Source: CAYPTB01 sp964413535 | GTDB lineage: Bacteria > Planctomycetota > UBA1135 > GCA-002686595 | Length of the DNA stretch: 51,623 bases | Direction: 5' to 3' | NCBI GenBank assembly: GCA_964413535.1 | Contig: CAYPTB010000003.1 | Location: 1-51,623, forward strand | In this document: in pieces, positions 7,814 through 16,930 of the stretch | Layout of the letters: each line of letters starts with the position of its first letter | Position numbering within the stretch: the stretch's first letter is position 1 | Made by a program: the position numbers and the translations under genes | The notes under the pieces: generated by a model | The model's database searches: none | Seen by the model: only the letters and a program-made list of their open reading frames with translations | What the model was told of the DNA's origin: nothing

Positions 7814-9199
7814 TCAGGGCTCGGGCTCTGCGCCCGATGGAGCGAGGAGCGGAGCTCCGGTGGCTCGCTCCACGTCGATCCGGGACAGGGCCGCTTCGAG
7901 CAACGCTTCGATCGACGCGCGCCGCGCCTCGAGCGCTGTCGCCTGGGCCTGCAAGAGCGTCAAGACGGTCGTGTCCCCGAGCTCGTACGCCTTCTCGGCC
8001 AAGGCCGCACTTCGCTCGGCCTGGGGGACGATCTCGTCGCGGGCGAAGGCTGCGGTGCGCGAGGCGACTTCGGCCCTGTCGAGTGCGGCTCGTAGCTCCT
8101 GTCGTGCCTCGGCGACGAGCGCCTCGTGCTCCTTCCTGCGCAGCGCGAGCTCGAACTCGGCCCGGCTCACCTGCGCCTGGTTCTGGTCGAAGAGCGGGAG
8201 CTCGAGCGTGGCGACGGGCCCGATGAAGAAGTCATCCGAGCTCCCGCCCTCGGGGCGCTCGGCCGACATCCCTGCGCCGACTTCGGGGAACCTTCGCCTG
8301 CGCTCCAGCGCGACGCGCTCCTCGGCGGCGGCGATGGCGCGCGCCGCGGCGCGAAGATCCAGCCGGACACCCAGGCCGGCTTCGACGGAGGCCTCGCGCT
8401 CGCGCGTCGGCCACTCTGGATCGGGAAGCGCATCCGTCAACGCGACCGCGAGCAAGTCTTCCTCGAGCGAGAGGAGTGCGGCGAGCTTTCGGGTAGCTGC
8501 GACCTCCTCGCGCTCCGTGCGCTGGAACGCGACGTCCGCTCCCAGAGCGAGGCTCTCGGCGAGGCTCTCGGCGGTCTTCGATGCAACCCCTTCCGCGACC
8601 TGCCGGCGAACGCCCTCGAGGGAGCGTCGTGCGAGCTCCAGATTCGCCCGACCTACCGCTCTCGCCTCGCGTGCGGCGACGCCCTCGAAGTAGGCGGTCT
8701 TCGTCGCCGAAACCAGCTCGCCGGCGAAACGCGAGAGCTCGAGCATGCGCTGCTCGAGCCCGGCCCGAGCGAAGGCCTGGCGCGAAGGGATCTGCCAGAT
8801 CTGCGCCACGCTTCCGACGAGATCGGCGGTCCACCTCACGCGCCCCCCTGCGTCGGGGAAGAGGAACGCGAGGCTCAGGCTCGGGTTCTCGAGCAAGCCA
8901 GCCTGGACGTAATCGGCGCGCGCCACGCCCAGCGCGAGGAAACCGGCGTGGAGGCGCCGGTTGTTGAGGAGCGCAAGTCGCGCCGCTTCGTCGAGTCCCA
9001 ATCCGTCGGCGAGCATCGTCCCGATCTCCTCGCCGGTGAGCACGGGCTCGTCCGGGTCGTGGACGTCTTCCACGCCGGTCGTCACGCGGATCTCGCGCCT
9101 CGCCTGCTCGTAGTCCGGCCTCGGATCCACGCTCGCGCACCCGGCGACCGAGAGCGCGACGCCAGCACTGAAGACACGAAGACGATTGGACCTAAGCAT
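7814..9199 (-). CDS. TolC-like outer membrane channel lipoprotein (CzcC/CusC type)
   Basis: The protein has 461 residues. It starts with a lipoprotein signal (VFSAGVALSVAGCAS; lipid-bearing Cys near 21). Two long helical hairpin repeats follow, each holding outer-membrane efflux features such as LARRSLEGVRRQVAEGVAS and FDQNQAQVSRAEFELALRRK. The last helix has the typical LGDTTVLTLLQAQATALEAR. It forms the outer membrane exit of a tripartite pump. Its start overlaps the RND pump stop by 8 bp, so it is the last gene of the efflux operon. Confidence 0.92.
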   Translation of the reverse strand: MLRSNRLRVFSAGVALSVAGCASVDPRPDYEQARREIRVTTGVEDVHDPDEPVLTGEEIGTMLADGLGLDEAARLALLNNRRLHAGFLALGVARADYVQAGLLENPSLSLAFLFPDAGGRVRWTADLVGSVAQIWQIPSRQAFARAGLEQRMLELSRFAGELVSATKTAYFEGVAAREARAVGRANLELARRSLEGVRRQVAEGVASKTAESLAESLALGADVAFQRTEREEVAATRKLAALLSLEEDLLAVALTDALPDPEWPTREREASVEAGLGVRLDLRAAARAIAAAEERVALERRRRFPEVGAGMSAERPEGGSSDDFFIGPVATLELPLFDQNQAQVSRAEFELALRRKEHEALVAEARQELRAALDRAEVASRTAAFARDEIVPQAERSAALAEKAYELGDTTVLTLLQAQATALEARRASIEALLEAALSRIDVERATGAPLLAPSGAEPEP

Positions 9200-12100
9200 G
9201 TTGCGCCTCCATCCGGAGCTCGACCTGTTCGGCGCTCGCAGCAGGTTCCCCGAAACGGAGGAAGAGCGCCGGGACGACGAGCATGTTGAGCAGCGTCGAG
9301 GAGAGGAGCCCGAACAGGATCACGATGGCCATGGGAGTCAGGATCTCGTTCCCAGGCTCGTCGCCGCGGAGCGCCAGGGGCATGAGCGCGAGACCTGCTG
9401 CAAGGGCGGTCATGAGGATGGGCGACAACCGCTCCATCGCTCCCTGGCCTACCGCTTCGCGGAAGCTCTCCACGCCCTCGTGGCGCTCCAGGTGTCGGAT
9501 GTGCGAGATCAGCATGATCCCGTTCCGCGCTGCGACCCCGAAGACCGTGATGAAGCCGATGATGGAGGCCACGGAGAACGTTCCGCCCGCGAGGTAGACG
9601 CCGATCACTCCGCCGATGAGAGCGAGCGGCAGGTTCAGCAGGATGAACAAGGCGTCCCGGGCCGAGCGGAACGCGATGTGGAGCAAGCCCGCGATCCCGG
9701 CCACGATGACGACGCCGAGGAACGCGAGCAGCTTGGTCGTCGTCTCGGCGCTCTCGAACTGGCCGCCGTACTCGACGTAGTAGCCGGGAGGGAGCTCGGC
9801 CTCGGACTGGATGGCCTGCCGTATGTCTTCCACCACGCCGCCGACGTCGCGTCCGGCGACGTTGCACATCACCACGATCTTGCGCTGCACGTTCTCGCGG
9901 CTGATGAAGTTCGGCGTGCGGTCGTCGACCAGGGTGGCCAGGGCCTCGAGCGGGAGCTTCACGCCTCCCGGAGCATCGACGAGCGTCTGCCCCACGGTTT
10001 CCGTGGAAGCCGAGCCGACGTCGCCGACACGTACCAGCAGGTCGAAGGCGTTCAGGCCTTCCAGGACCTGACCGACGACCTCGCCCTGGGTCGCGAGCTC
10101 GAGCGCACGCGCCACGTCGGCGATCCGGACTCCGTGACGCGCGATCGCATCGCGGTCGAACTCCACTCGCAAGGTCGGGACCTGCGCCTGCTGCTCGATC
10201 GAGAGGTCGACGACCCCGGGGACCTCGCGCATCAGCGCTTCGACCTCGGTTCCGAGGGACCGGAGCTCCTCGAGGTCCTCGCCGAAGATCTTGACCGCGA
10301 TGCTCGCGCGCGTGCCCGAGAGCATGTGGTCGATGCGGTGGCTGATCGGTTGTCCGAAGGTGGCCTGCACTCCAGGAACGGCGGCGAGGTCGGAGCGCAG
10401 CGCGTCGAGCAGCTCCGCCTTGCTCCTCCTAGGGAGACCGAGGCGCACGGGAGCCTCCATGTCGAGCGTGAGGTCGATCTCGCTCGCCTCGACGCCCTGG
10501 ACGTGCTCGTCCGACTCCGCCCGGCCCGTGCGCCGTCCCACGGCGACGATCTCGGGGTGGCGCATCAAGGCTTCCTCGGCCAAGCGCGCCAGTTCGTCGC
10601 TCTGGTCGAGCGACGTCCCCGGCACCGTCACGAGGCCGACCACGAGCGCGCCCTCGTTGAACTCGGGCAAGAAGCTCCTGCCCATCGACGAGGCTGCGAA
10701 CACGCTCGCAGCGAGGAGGCCGACACTCGGCACGGCGACGCCGAAGGGGTGACGCATGACCCAATCCAGGGGGCGTGCGTAGAGGGCCTTCAGCCAGTAA
10801 ACCAACCTGGGCTCGGCGCCACTCTGCACCGTCTTGCTGTTCGGGAGGAAGAGCGAGCAGAGTACGGGCGTCACCGTGAGCGCCGTCAGGAGCGAAGCTG
10901 CGAGGGCGACCGTGAACGCGAGGCCGAGCGGCTGGAGCAGTCTTCCCTCGACCCCCGAGAGGAAGAAGATCGGCGTGAAGACGAGCACGATGATGAACGT
11001 GGCGAGCACGATCGAGGCCCGCACCTCGACGCTCGCCTCGTAGACGAGGCCGAGCACCGGCTTCCTGTCCTCGGCGGGAAGGCGGTTGTTCTCCCGCAGT
11101 CGGCGCACGACGTTCTCGACGTCGATGATGGCGTCGTCGACGAGCGCGCCGATGGCGATGGCCATGCCGCCGAGCGTCATCGTGTTGATCGTCCCGCCCA
11201 GTGCTCTCAGGACGAGGATGGCGGTCAGCAGCGAGAGCGGCAACGCGAGGAGCGTGATGAGGCTCGCTCGACCGCTCGCGAGGAAGACGATGACGATGAG
11301 CGTCACGACGGCCGCTCCTTCGAGGAGCGCGGTCGTCGTGTTCCGAACCGAGTTGCCGATGAAGTTCGCCTGTCTGAAGAGGTCCTTGTTGACGTGCATA
11401 CCGGAGGGCAGGCTCGCCTGGATCTCGTCGAGCGCGCGATCGAGATGCTCCGTGAGCTCGAGGGTGTTCGCTCCCGGCTGTTTCTGGATCGCGACGATGA
11501 CGCCGGGCTCGATGATGGGTTCCCAGTTCGGTCCTCGCCGCGAGGCGGAACCCACACCGCGCTTGAAGGCGGCGCTCACCATGACCGTTCCGAGGTGGGA
11601 GACCTGGACGGGGCTCTCGCCCCGCAGCGCGACGACGGTCTTGCCGATGTCCTCCGGCGTGCGCACGCGGCCGATCCCCTCCACGATCGTCTCCTCTGGC
11701 CCGTTCACGAGTACCCCCGCAGCGACGTTCTCGTTCGTCTCCTCGAGTGCGCGTGCGACCTCGGCCGGGGAGATGCCGAAGGCCCGCAGCCGCTCCGGGG
11801 AGAGGACCACCTGGTACTGCTTCGTGTCGCCTCCGATGGGAGTCACCTGCGAGACGCCCGCGATCGAGAGCAGACGCCGTCGAACGTGTGTCGTCGCGAT
11901 GGTCCCGAGGTCGAGCAAGCTGTGGCGCGGCGACGTGAGCGAGACGAACAGGATCTCGCCCATGATGGAGGAAGCGGGCGCGAGCTTGGGGGGCTCGACT
12001 TGGGACGGGAGGCTCCCGGCCACGGCCGCGAGCCGTTCCGCGACCGTCTGCCGTGCTCGGTAGATGTCCGTTCCCCATTCGAACTCGACCCAGACGACGG

Positions 12101-12371
12101 CGATGCCGACCGCCGTGCCCGACCTCACGCGTCGGACGTCCGGCGCGCCGTTCACTGCCGCCTCGATGGGGAAGGTGACCTGCGTCTCCATCTCCTTGGG
12201 CGAGATCCCGTGCCCTTCGACGATGACCGTCACGGTCGGAGCCGTGAGGTCGGGAAAGACGTCGACCGGCATGCGCGAGGTCACGTACACCCCGACGATG
12301 ATGAGCAGTCCCGCCATGAAGAGGACCGGCACGCGATGAGCGAGGGACCAGCGGATGAGGAGGTTGACCAT
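9192..12371 (-). CDS. RND heavy-metal efflux pump, CzcA/CusA family
   Basis: The protein has 1059 residues, the normal size for an RND inner-membrane pump. It shows the first helix (VPVLFMAGLLIIVGVYV), the MPVDVFPDLTAPTVTVIVEG start of the porter domain, the proton-relay helix GALVDDAIIDVENVVRRL with paired Asp and a Glu typical of the metal-exporting (HME) subfamily, and a last block around GVAARNGIMLISHIRHLER. The start has a strong AAGGAG site. It probably exports a divalent or monovalent transition metal; the specific ion cannot be read from the sequence. It lies between the adaptor and the TolC-like channel in one operon. Confidence 0.95.
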   Translation of the reverse strand: MVNLLIRWSLAHRVPVLFMAGLLIIVGVYVTSRMPVDVFPDLTAPTVTVIVEGHGISPKEMETQVTFPIEAAVNGAPDVRRVRSGTAVGIAVVWVEFEWGTDIYRARQTVAERLAAVAGSLPSQVEPPKLAPASSIMGEILFVSLTSPRHSLLDLGTIATTHVRRRLLSIAGVSQVTPIGGDTKQYQVVLSPERLRAFGISPAEVARALEETNENVAAGVLVNGPEETIVEGIGRVRTPEDIGKTVVALRGESPVQVSHLGTVMVSAAFKRGVGSASRRGPNWEPIIEPGVIVAIQKQPGANTLELTEHLDRALDEIQASLPSGMHVNKDLFRQANFIGNSVRNTTTALLEGAAVVTLIVIVFLASGRASLITLLALPLSLLTAILVLRALGGTINTMTLGGMAIAIGALVDDAIIDVENVVRRLRENNRLPAEDRKPVLGLVYEASVEVRASIVLATFIIVLVFTPIFFLSGVEGRLLQPLGLAFTVALAASLLTALTVTPVLCSLFLPNSKTVQSGAEPRLVYWLKALYARPLDWVMRHPFGVAVPSVGLLAASVFAASSMGRSFLPEFNEGALVVGLVTVPGTSLDQSDELARLAEEALMRHPEIVAVGRRTGRAESDEHVQGVEASEIDLTLDMEAPVRLGLPRRSKAELLDALRSDLAAVPGVQATFGQPISHRIDHMLSGTRASIAVKIFGEDLEELRSLGTEVEALMREVPGVVDLSIEQQAQVPTLRVEFDRDAIARHGVRIADVARALELATQGEVVGQVLEGLNAFDLLVRVGDVGSASTETVGQTLVDAPGGVKLPLEALATLVDDRTPNFISRENVQRKIVVMCNVAGRDVGGVVEDIRQAIQSEAELPPGYYVEYGGQFESAETTTKLLAFLGVVIVAGIAGLLHIAFRSARDALFILLNLPLALIGGVIGVYLAGGTFSVASIIGFITVFGVAARNGIMLISHIRHLERHEGVESFREAVGQGAMERLSPILMTALAAGLALMPLALRGDEPGNEILTPMAIVILFGLLSSTLLNMLVVPALFLRFGEPAASAEQVELRMEAQHA

Positions 12372-12386
12372 GGTTCGTCTCCTTCC

Positions 12387-13994
12387 TCAGTGGGCGTGGC
12401 CCGCTCCGAACGATGCGGGCGAGAGCGCGGCGAGCTTGACGATGTGGGATCCGCGGGTCGCGACTCTCTCGCCGGACTCGATTCCCCGAACGACTTCGAC
12501 CCAGGCCCCGTCCTTCGCTCCGAGCTCGAGGTCCCGCTTCTGGAAGAGCTCCCCCTCGAGCATCACGTAGGCGGTCGGAAGCCCTTGATCCATGACGACG
12601 GCTTCGGCCGGGATGGCCACGGGCGCCTCGTGCTCACCGGTGGAGATGTGGAGCTCCGCCAACATCCCGGGACGCACGGCGCCATCCCCGTTCTCGAGCT
12701 CGTACCGGACGAGCAGCGTCCGCGACGACGCGTCGACTTCCTGGCCGATGTAGGCTCCGTCTCGAGTTCCATGCAGCTCGAACCGACGTGCCGGAAGCGC
12801 CGCGAACTGGGCGATGGCTCCAGAGGTTTCGCCGATGAGGGCCACGTCGAATTCGGACACCCGCCCTTCGACCCAGACGAGCGAGGCATCGAGGATCCGG
12901 AAGACCGTCTGCCCCGGCTCGACGGAGACACCGCTCACGCCCGGCACCGCGACGACGGTGCCCGAGATCGGAGCCTCCAACGCGAATCGGATGGGCGCTC
13001 CCCGCTCGTTACCGGCTGCGGCGACGCGGCGCGCGACGAGCCGGTCGAGCGACTCCTTCATGCGCCCGGCCACTTCGATCTCCGTCCTCGCCAAGGCCAA
13101 GTCCTGCTCGGCCCCATCGAGTTGCTGCTCTGTGCTGAGTCCCTCGGCCCGGAGCTTTCCGATTCGCTCGCGTTCGCGCTCGGCGAACCGGAGCCTGGTC
13201 TCCGCCTCACCGGTCGCGCGGAGCACCTCCAGTGCCTTCAGATCGAACTCCAGCTCGAGTGCGTGGAGTTGCGCGAGCTCGGGAGCGCCGAGCGGCGGCT
13301 CGACGAAGGCGAGCGTCTGCCCCGCCTCGACTCTCTCGCCCGTCCGGGGAAGAACGCCCGAGCTCGGTGCCGTGAGTCGCCCTCCGACCGGCGGAGACAC
13401 CACCGCCGACATTCCCTCCGGCGCGACGGCGCGTGCAGGAACGATCAGACGCTTGCTCAGGGTCCGTCTGGCCGCCCGAGCGACGAGCAGCTTCACCTTC
13501 CACTGCGGCTCCATCAGGAAGGGAACCGCGTTGGGCGGCTCGTCTCCGTCTGCCGCCTGCGCTGCCTCCTCCGCCCCGGCTTCGTGCGCGTGGACCACGA
13601 TCTCGCCGAGATCGAGTGATTCCTCCGCCTGCTCGCTCTGGACGATCAGGCGCCCGTCGAACGTCCCCGGCTCCAGCAAGCTTCCTTCGGGGATGAAGAG
13701 CCCCTCGCGCTTCGGAGCATCGACCGAGAAGCGCGAGGCGCCGATCTCCAGCGTCACCCTTCCCGAGCGAACGGGCTCACCGGTTTCGAGGACCGTGAGG
13801 TGAGCGAGGAACCGCGCCGGAGCCCCGCGAACGAGGTGCGGGTACTCCATGAAGAGGAGCAACCGCTCGCCGAACACGGTGGTGCTCGTGGGATCGTGCG
13901 AGTGCTCTTCTTCGATCGCGACGGAAGGCGGGCCGCAGCTCACGCCGCAGGAGAGAGTGCCGAGAACGAGGCCGAGAAAGCGATGCCGATTCAT
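12387..13994 (-). CDS. Efflux periplasmic adaptor (membrane fusion) protein
   Basis: The protein of 535 residues starts at 13994 behind GGAG. It has a lipoprotein-like signal (FLGLVLGTLSCGVSCGPP), an acidic His-containing linker (EEEHSHDP), and a beta-rich N-terminal domain not found in short adaptors. A HlyD/CzcB core follows: a lipoyl half (VVSPPVGGRLTAP), a long coiled coil (residues near 260-330), the second lipoyl half (APISGTVVAVPGVSGVSVEPG) and the membrane-proximal barrel. It ends with GAGHAH, a possible metal ligand. It links the RND pump to the outer membrane channel and precedes the pump gene by 15 bp. Confidence 0.93.
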   Translation of the reverse strand: MNRHRFLGLVLGTLSCGVSCGPPSVAIEEEHSHDPTSTTVFGERLLLFMEYPHLVRGAPARFLAHLTVLETGEPVRSGRVTLEIGASRFSVDAPKREGLFIPEGSLLEPGTFDGRLIVQSEQAEESLDLGEIVVHAHEAGAEEAAQAADGDEPPNAVPFLMEPQWKVKLLVARAARRTLSKRLIVPARAVAPEGMSAVVSPPVGGRLTAPSSGVLPRTGERVEAGQTLAFVEPPLGAPELAQLHALELEFDLKALEVLRATGEAETRLRFAERERERIGKLRAEGLSTEQQLDGAEQDLALARTEIEVAGRMKESLDRLVARRVAAAGNERGAPIRFALEAPISGTVVAVPGVSGVSVEPGQTVFRILDASLVWVEGRVSEFDVALIGETSGAIAQFAALPARRFELHGTRDGAYIGQEVDASSRTLLVRYELENGDGAVRPGMLAELHISTGEHEAPVAIPAEAVVMDQGLPTAYVMLEGELFQKRDLELGAKDGAWVEVVRGIESGERVATRGSHIVKLAALSPASFGAGHAH

Positions 13995-14100
13995 GTGCGC
14001 TCCAAGGGACCGTTGGGACTCGTGGGATCGCGACAGCCACGACCACGCGTGGTCTGTGCGACGACCTGCCCGGCTCGAGGCCAGGCGTGCCAACGGAGCC

Positions 14101-14607
14101 CTAGATCAGGATCGCGTGACTCGAGCGCAGGAGGGCGGCGACGCCCGAGCGCTTCGCTCCCTGCGGCGGCCAGCCCGAAGGGTAGAACCCGTCCCCGTGT
14201 GGCCCCGCGACGGGCGCGAGGTGCCACCGCGGAGGGGGGAGGAACGCGAGCGAGTGGAGGCTCGACGCCGCAGTGAAACTTGGGTCCACGCACGGCGCCG
14301 CGAGGATCTGCGGAAAGTCGATCAGAAGCCCGACGGGCGTAGGTTCATCCTCCTCGTCGGTCGCGTCCTCGTGCTCGTGCCCATGCTGCGCGTCGTGCCA
14401 ATCGTGGAGCGTCCCGAGAGGGTCCGGGTCGACCTGCCCCGCCAAGAGGTGCAGATGCTCTCCCGATGGCCCGTGGGAATGGAGCCATCCAGCCATTCCA
14501 CCGAGCACCTGCCCGAAGAGCAGCGCAGGAATCCAGACAACGAAGGAGAAAAGCGTCCGCGCCGAGACCGATCGTCCGCCGCGTTTCCTTGCACGCCGAC
14601 TGCTCAC
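14101..14607 (-). CDS. His-rich membrane-anchored protein leading the metal efflux operon
   Basis: The GTG start gives 168 residues. A basic N-terminus is followed by one membrane segment (TLFSFVVWIPALLFGQVLGG). After it come His-rich, acidic stretches: WLHSHGPSGEHLHLL and LHDWHDAQHGHEHEDATDEE. The C-terminal third is Pro/Gly-rich. The gene lies 106 bp upstream of the adaptor in the same direction. The His clusters suggest a periplasmic metal buffer or donor to the pump. No family was recognised, and the start is uncertain because no clear ribosome site precedes it. Confidence 0.65.
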   Translation of the reverse strand: MSSRRARKRGGRSVSARTLFSFVVWIPALLFGQVLGGMAGWLHSHGPSGEHLHLLAGQVDPDPLGTLHDWHDAQHGHEHEDATDEEDEPTPVGLLIDFPQILAAPCVDPSFTAASSLHSLAFLPPPRWHLAPVAGPHGDGFYPSGWPPQGAKRSGVAALLRSSHAILI

Positions 14608-14780
14608 CCTGCGAGGAGTACCATCGTCCGTCTCCCGTCGCAACTCTTCGGGTCGTCGCGAGCCTTCGAGAGGCTCGCCGAGACGCGGGTCACCGCTCGA
14701 CGAAGCCGCACCACGCCCCGCAGCGCAAGAGCTGCAGCGGGACGCCCGCGCCCGAAGCCGCGGCCGCGAGCCCGTCCTGG

Positions 14781-15527
14781 CTAATCCGCGACGCGCCGGG
14801 GCACCCAGCAGCGCACGTCGAGCCTGCGCGCGAAGAGGAGGCGCGCGGGCAGATCCGAGAGGTCGATCCCGACCGCGGCCGCCAGCGTGTTCTCGCGGAG
14901 CTCCGCTTCGGCGGGCTGCAGCGGCCACGGCCCGTGGTGGATCTCCGCGCGCAGCAGTTCGCCGCGGCGGTTCGACGCGTACAGGCAAGAGCGCTCGGTG
15001 AGCCAGTGGTCGAGCGTGCCGCGCTCGGCGAACGCGACCGGACCGCTCGGCCGATACTCGCCCGCGAACCGCGCTTCCTGTGCACCGCGGTGCGTGCGCG
15101 TGCTCGCGTAACGAATCCCGTCGCCGGCCGCCTCGCAGCGCATGCGCGCGTCGAAGTACGGCAAGTGGAACCAGGCGCGCGCGAGCCGCACGGCGAGCGG
15201 ATTCGCCGCGTCGAGGCTCCAGAACCACACGCCCGGCCGCCCGCCGTGCACGACGTACGTGCGTACGTTGAGCTCGGGAAACGCCGAGAGCCACGGCAGG
15301 GCCGGCGTCCCGCGCAGCCGCACGCCGCTCATGCGGAACGGCACGACGCCGACCCAGGCCGCTCCGTCGAAGGTGTCGAGCTCGAGCTCGCGCGGCACGT
15401 GCGGCCGCACACGCTCGGGCGCGAGCGGCCAGTGCGCGAACAACAAGTCGTGCCACACCTGCGCCATGACCCACGGCCGATCGGGCGGCGGATACGACCG
15501 GTGCTCGACGCCGAACGACGCGCTCAC
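14781..15527 (-). CDS. DUF2071 (YqjF-like) protein
   Basis: The protein has 248 residues and matches DUF2071 over its whole length. Diagnostic stretches are WHDLLFAHWPLAPERVRPHVP, LELDTFDGAAWVGVVPFRMS, LSAFPELNVRTYVVHGGRPG and VWFWSLDAANPLAV. The family adopts an acetoacetate-decarboxylase-like fold and has no settled reaction. The GTG start overlaps the stop of the glycosyltransferase gene in a GTGA junction, so translation is probably coupled. Whether the two act together is unknown. Confidence 0.9.
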   Translation of the reverse strand: MSASFGVEHRSYPPPDRPWVMAQVWHDLLFAHWPLAPERVRPHVPRELELDTFDGAAWVGVVPFRMSGVRLRGTPALPWLSAFPELNVRTYVVHGGRPGVWFWSLDAANPLAVRLARAWFHLPYFDARMRCEAAGDGIRYASTRTHRGAQEARFAGEYRPSGPVAFAERGTLDHWLTERSCLYASNRRGELLRAEIHHGPWPLQPAEAELRENTLAAAVGIDLSDLPARLLFARRLDVRCWVPRRVAD

Positions 15528-16633
15528 TGCTCCGCCGCGAGGACCAGCCTCCACGCCTCGACCGTCCTGCGCGCGCTCCGCTCCCAGGTGAACTCGCTCG
15601 CGAGCGCGATGCGGCGCTCGAACGCGGCGGCGTCCGTCGCGGACTCGAGCGCGGCGCGGATCTCGGCCGCGAGCAAATCGACGTCCGGCCGTTTGCGCCA
15701 GAACGCGTCGAAGGTGCGCGCCTCGGCGCCCAGCGCTTCCGCGAACGCGCCGCCGGGGTTCGTCACGACCGCCGTGCCGAACGAGAAGGCTTCGAGCGGC
15801 GTGACGGCCGAGAGCTCGCCTTCGGACAGGTGCACGAGCACCCACGCGTCGGCCACGAGCCCCGGCAGATCGCGCTCGACGGGCGCGCGGATCCAGTGGA
15901 CGGAATCTCGCGCGCTCGAGAAGCGCAGCAGTCCCTCCAAGCGCTCGCGGTCGCCCTGCTCGCCGCCGCCGACGAACACCATGCGCACCGCGCGGTCCTT
16001 CGCGAGCAACCGCTCGAACGCCGCGAGGATCAACGCGTGGCGCCGCTCGGGGCGCACGGAGCCGAGCACGAGCAACGACGGCGCGCCGCTCTTCGGCGGC
16101 GGCGGTCCCGCGAAGTCGCGCCGCCAGTGCTCGCAGCCCAGCGACACGTCGTGCACGCGCTCGGGGGCCAAGTCGAAGCGCCGCACGAGCTCGGCCGCGC
16201 CGTGGCGACTCGGCGCGAGGACGCCGGCGAGCGAGCCGAGCAGCGCTCCGAGCTCCGCCTCCGCCGCCGACTTCGCGGGCGGAAGCTCCCCCACCGCCAT
16301 CGTCTGCGGCACGTCGCCGACGGGCGGATAGCCCGACAAAACCCGGTGGAACAGGTCGACGCCGCCGAGCGCGCGGTCCGCGCCGCGACCCGTGAGGCGC
16401 GCCCAGCGCTCGACGACGCGCCGCGGAAGGCGCCGCGAAACGCGCGTCACACGCGCGCTTCCGGCGATCCCGAGCGCCGGCTCCCCGATCGTGCGCGCTT
16501 CCCCACCGACGTCGTAGAGCGCGAGCTCGGGACGATCGTCGAGCGCCGCGAGCGCACGCACGAGCTCGCGCGCGTAGCGCCCCACACCCGGCCAGTGCGT
16601 GACGGCCGGCAGGTAGTCGATGCCGACTTTCAT
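15524..16633 (-). CDS. GT-B glycosyltransferase (GT4-like)
   Basis: The protein has 369 residues. The start at 16633 fits the first Rossmann strand (MKVGIDYLPAVTHWPGVGRY) followed by the ARELVRALAAL helix. The C-terminal domain has the nucleotide-sugar site pattern SLLVLGSVRPERRHALILAAF, LVHLSEGELSAVTPLEAFSF and GTAVVTNPGGAFAEALG, including the ExFxxG-like acidic element. It would transfer a sugar from a nucleotide donor; donor and acceptor are unknown. It is coupled to the DUF2071 gene. In-frame starts upstream (16747) add a low-quality N-terminus. Confidence 0.88.
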   Translation of the reverse strand: MKVGIDYLPAVTHWPGVGRYARELVRALAALDDRPELALYDVGGEARTIGEPALGIAGSARVTRVSRRLPRRVVERWARLTGRGADRALGGVDLFHRVLSGYPPVGDVPQTMAVGELPPAKSAAEAELGALLGSLAGVLAPSRHGAAELVRRFDLAPERVHDVSLGCEHWRRDFAGPPPPKSGAPSLLVLGSVRPERRHALILAAFERLLAKDRAVRMVFVGGGEQGDRERLEGLLRFSSARDSVHWIRAPVERDLPGLVADAWVLVHLSEGELSAVTPLEAFSFGTAVVTNPGGAFAEALGAEARTFDAFWRKRPDVDLLAAEIRAALESATDAAAFERRIALASEFTWERSARRTVEAWRLVLAAEQ

Positions 16634-16817
16634 GCGAGCGCGACCACGCCCGTCGAAGCCAAGCGTGGCCGGGAAGGCACACCCCGAGAGTCCATCTGAC
16701 AGAGACTGTAGAGGAGTGGCGAGGGGAATAGACGATGCAAGGTCCACCGCCGGCGATCGTGCTCGTGCGGCTAGGCTTTGCCGAAACCCGAAGATTCGCT
16801 CGCGCGCTCGAAGGAGG

Positions 16818-16895
16818 CTTCACCGCCTGGAGGAGAGCATCGGAGCCATCGCAGTCGAGCTCACGGTGGACGACCTCCGTGAGATCGACAGCGCC
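16818..16895 (+). pseudogene. Remnant of an aldo/keto reductase C-terminus
   Basis: In one plus-strand frame these bases encode LHRLEESIGAIAVELTVDDL then REIDSA. This matches the C-terminal part of aldo/keto reductases, where the cofactor-binding 'xRLEENxGAxxVELTxxDLxxID' block is conserved. No other part of the enzyme is intact on either side, and upstream residues match only in short pieces. The gap it sits in (16634-16930) has no complete gene. I read it as a gene relic. Confidence 0.6.
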
Positions 16896-16930
16896 GACGG
16901 TTGCCAGGCCCGAGAACGTCGGGTCGTGGT

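Noticed and set aside
9186..13619. Plus-strand open frame of 1477 codons.
   Set aside because: It lies opposite the RND pump, adaptor and part of the channel gene. Its product is Arg/Glu/His/Asp-rich antisense sequence with no domain.
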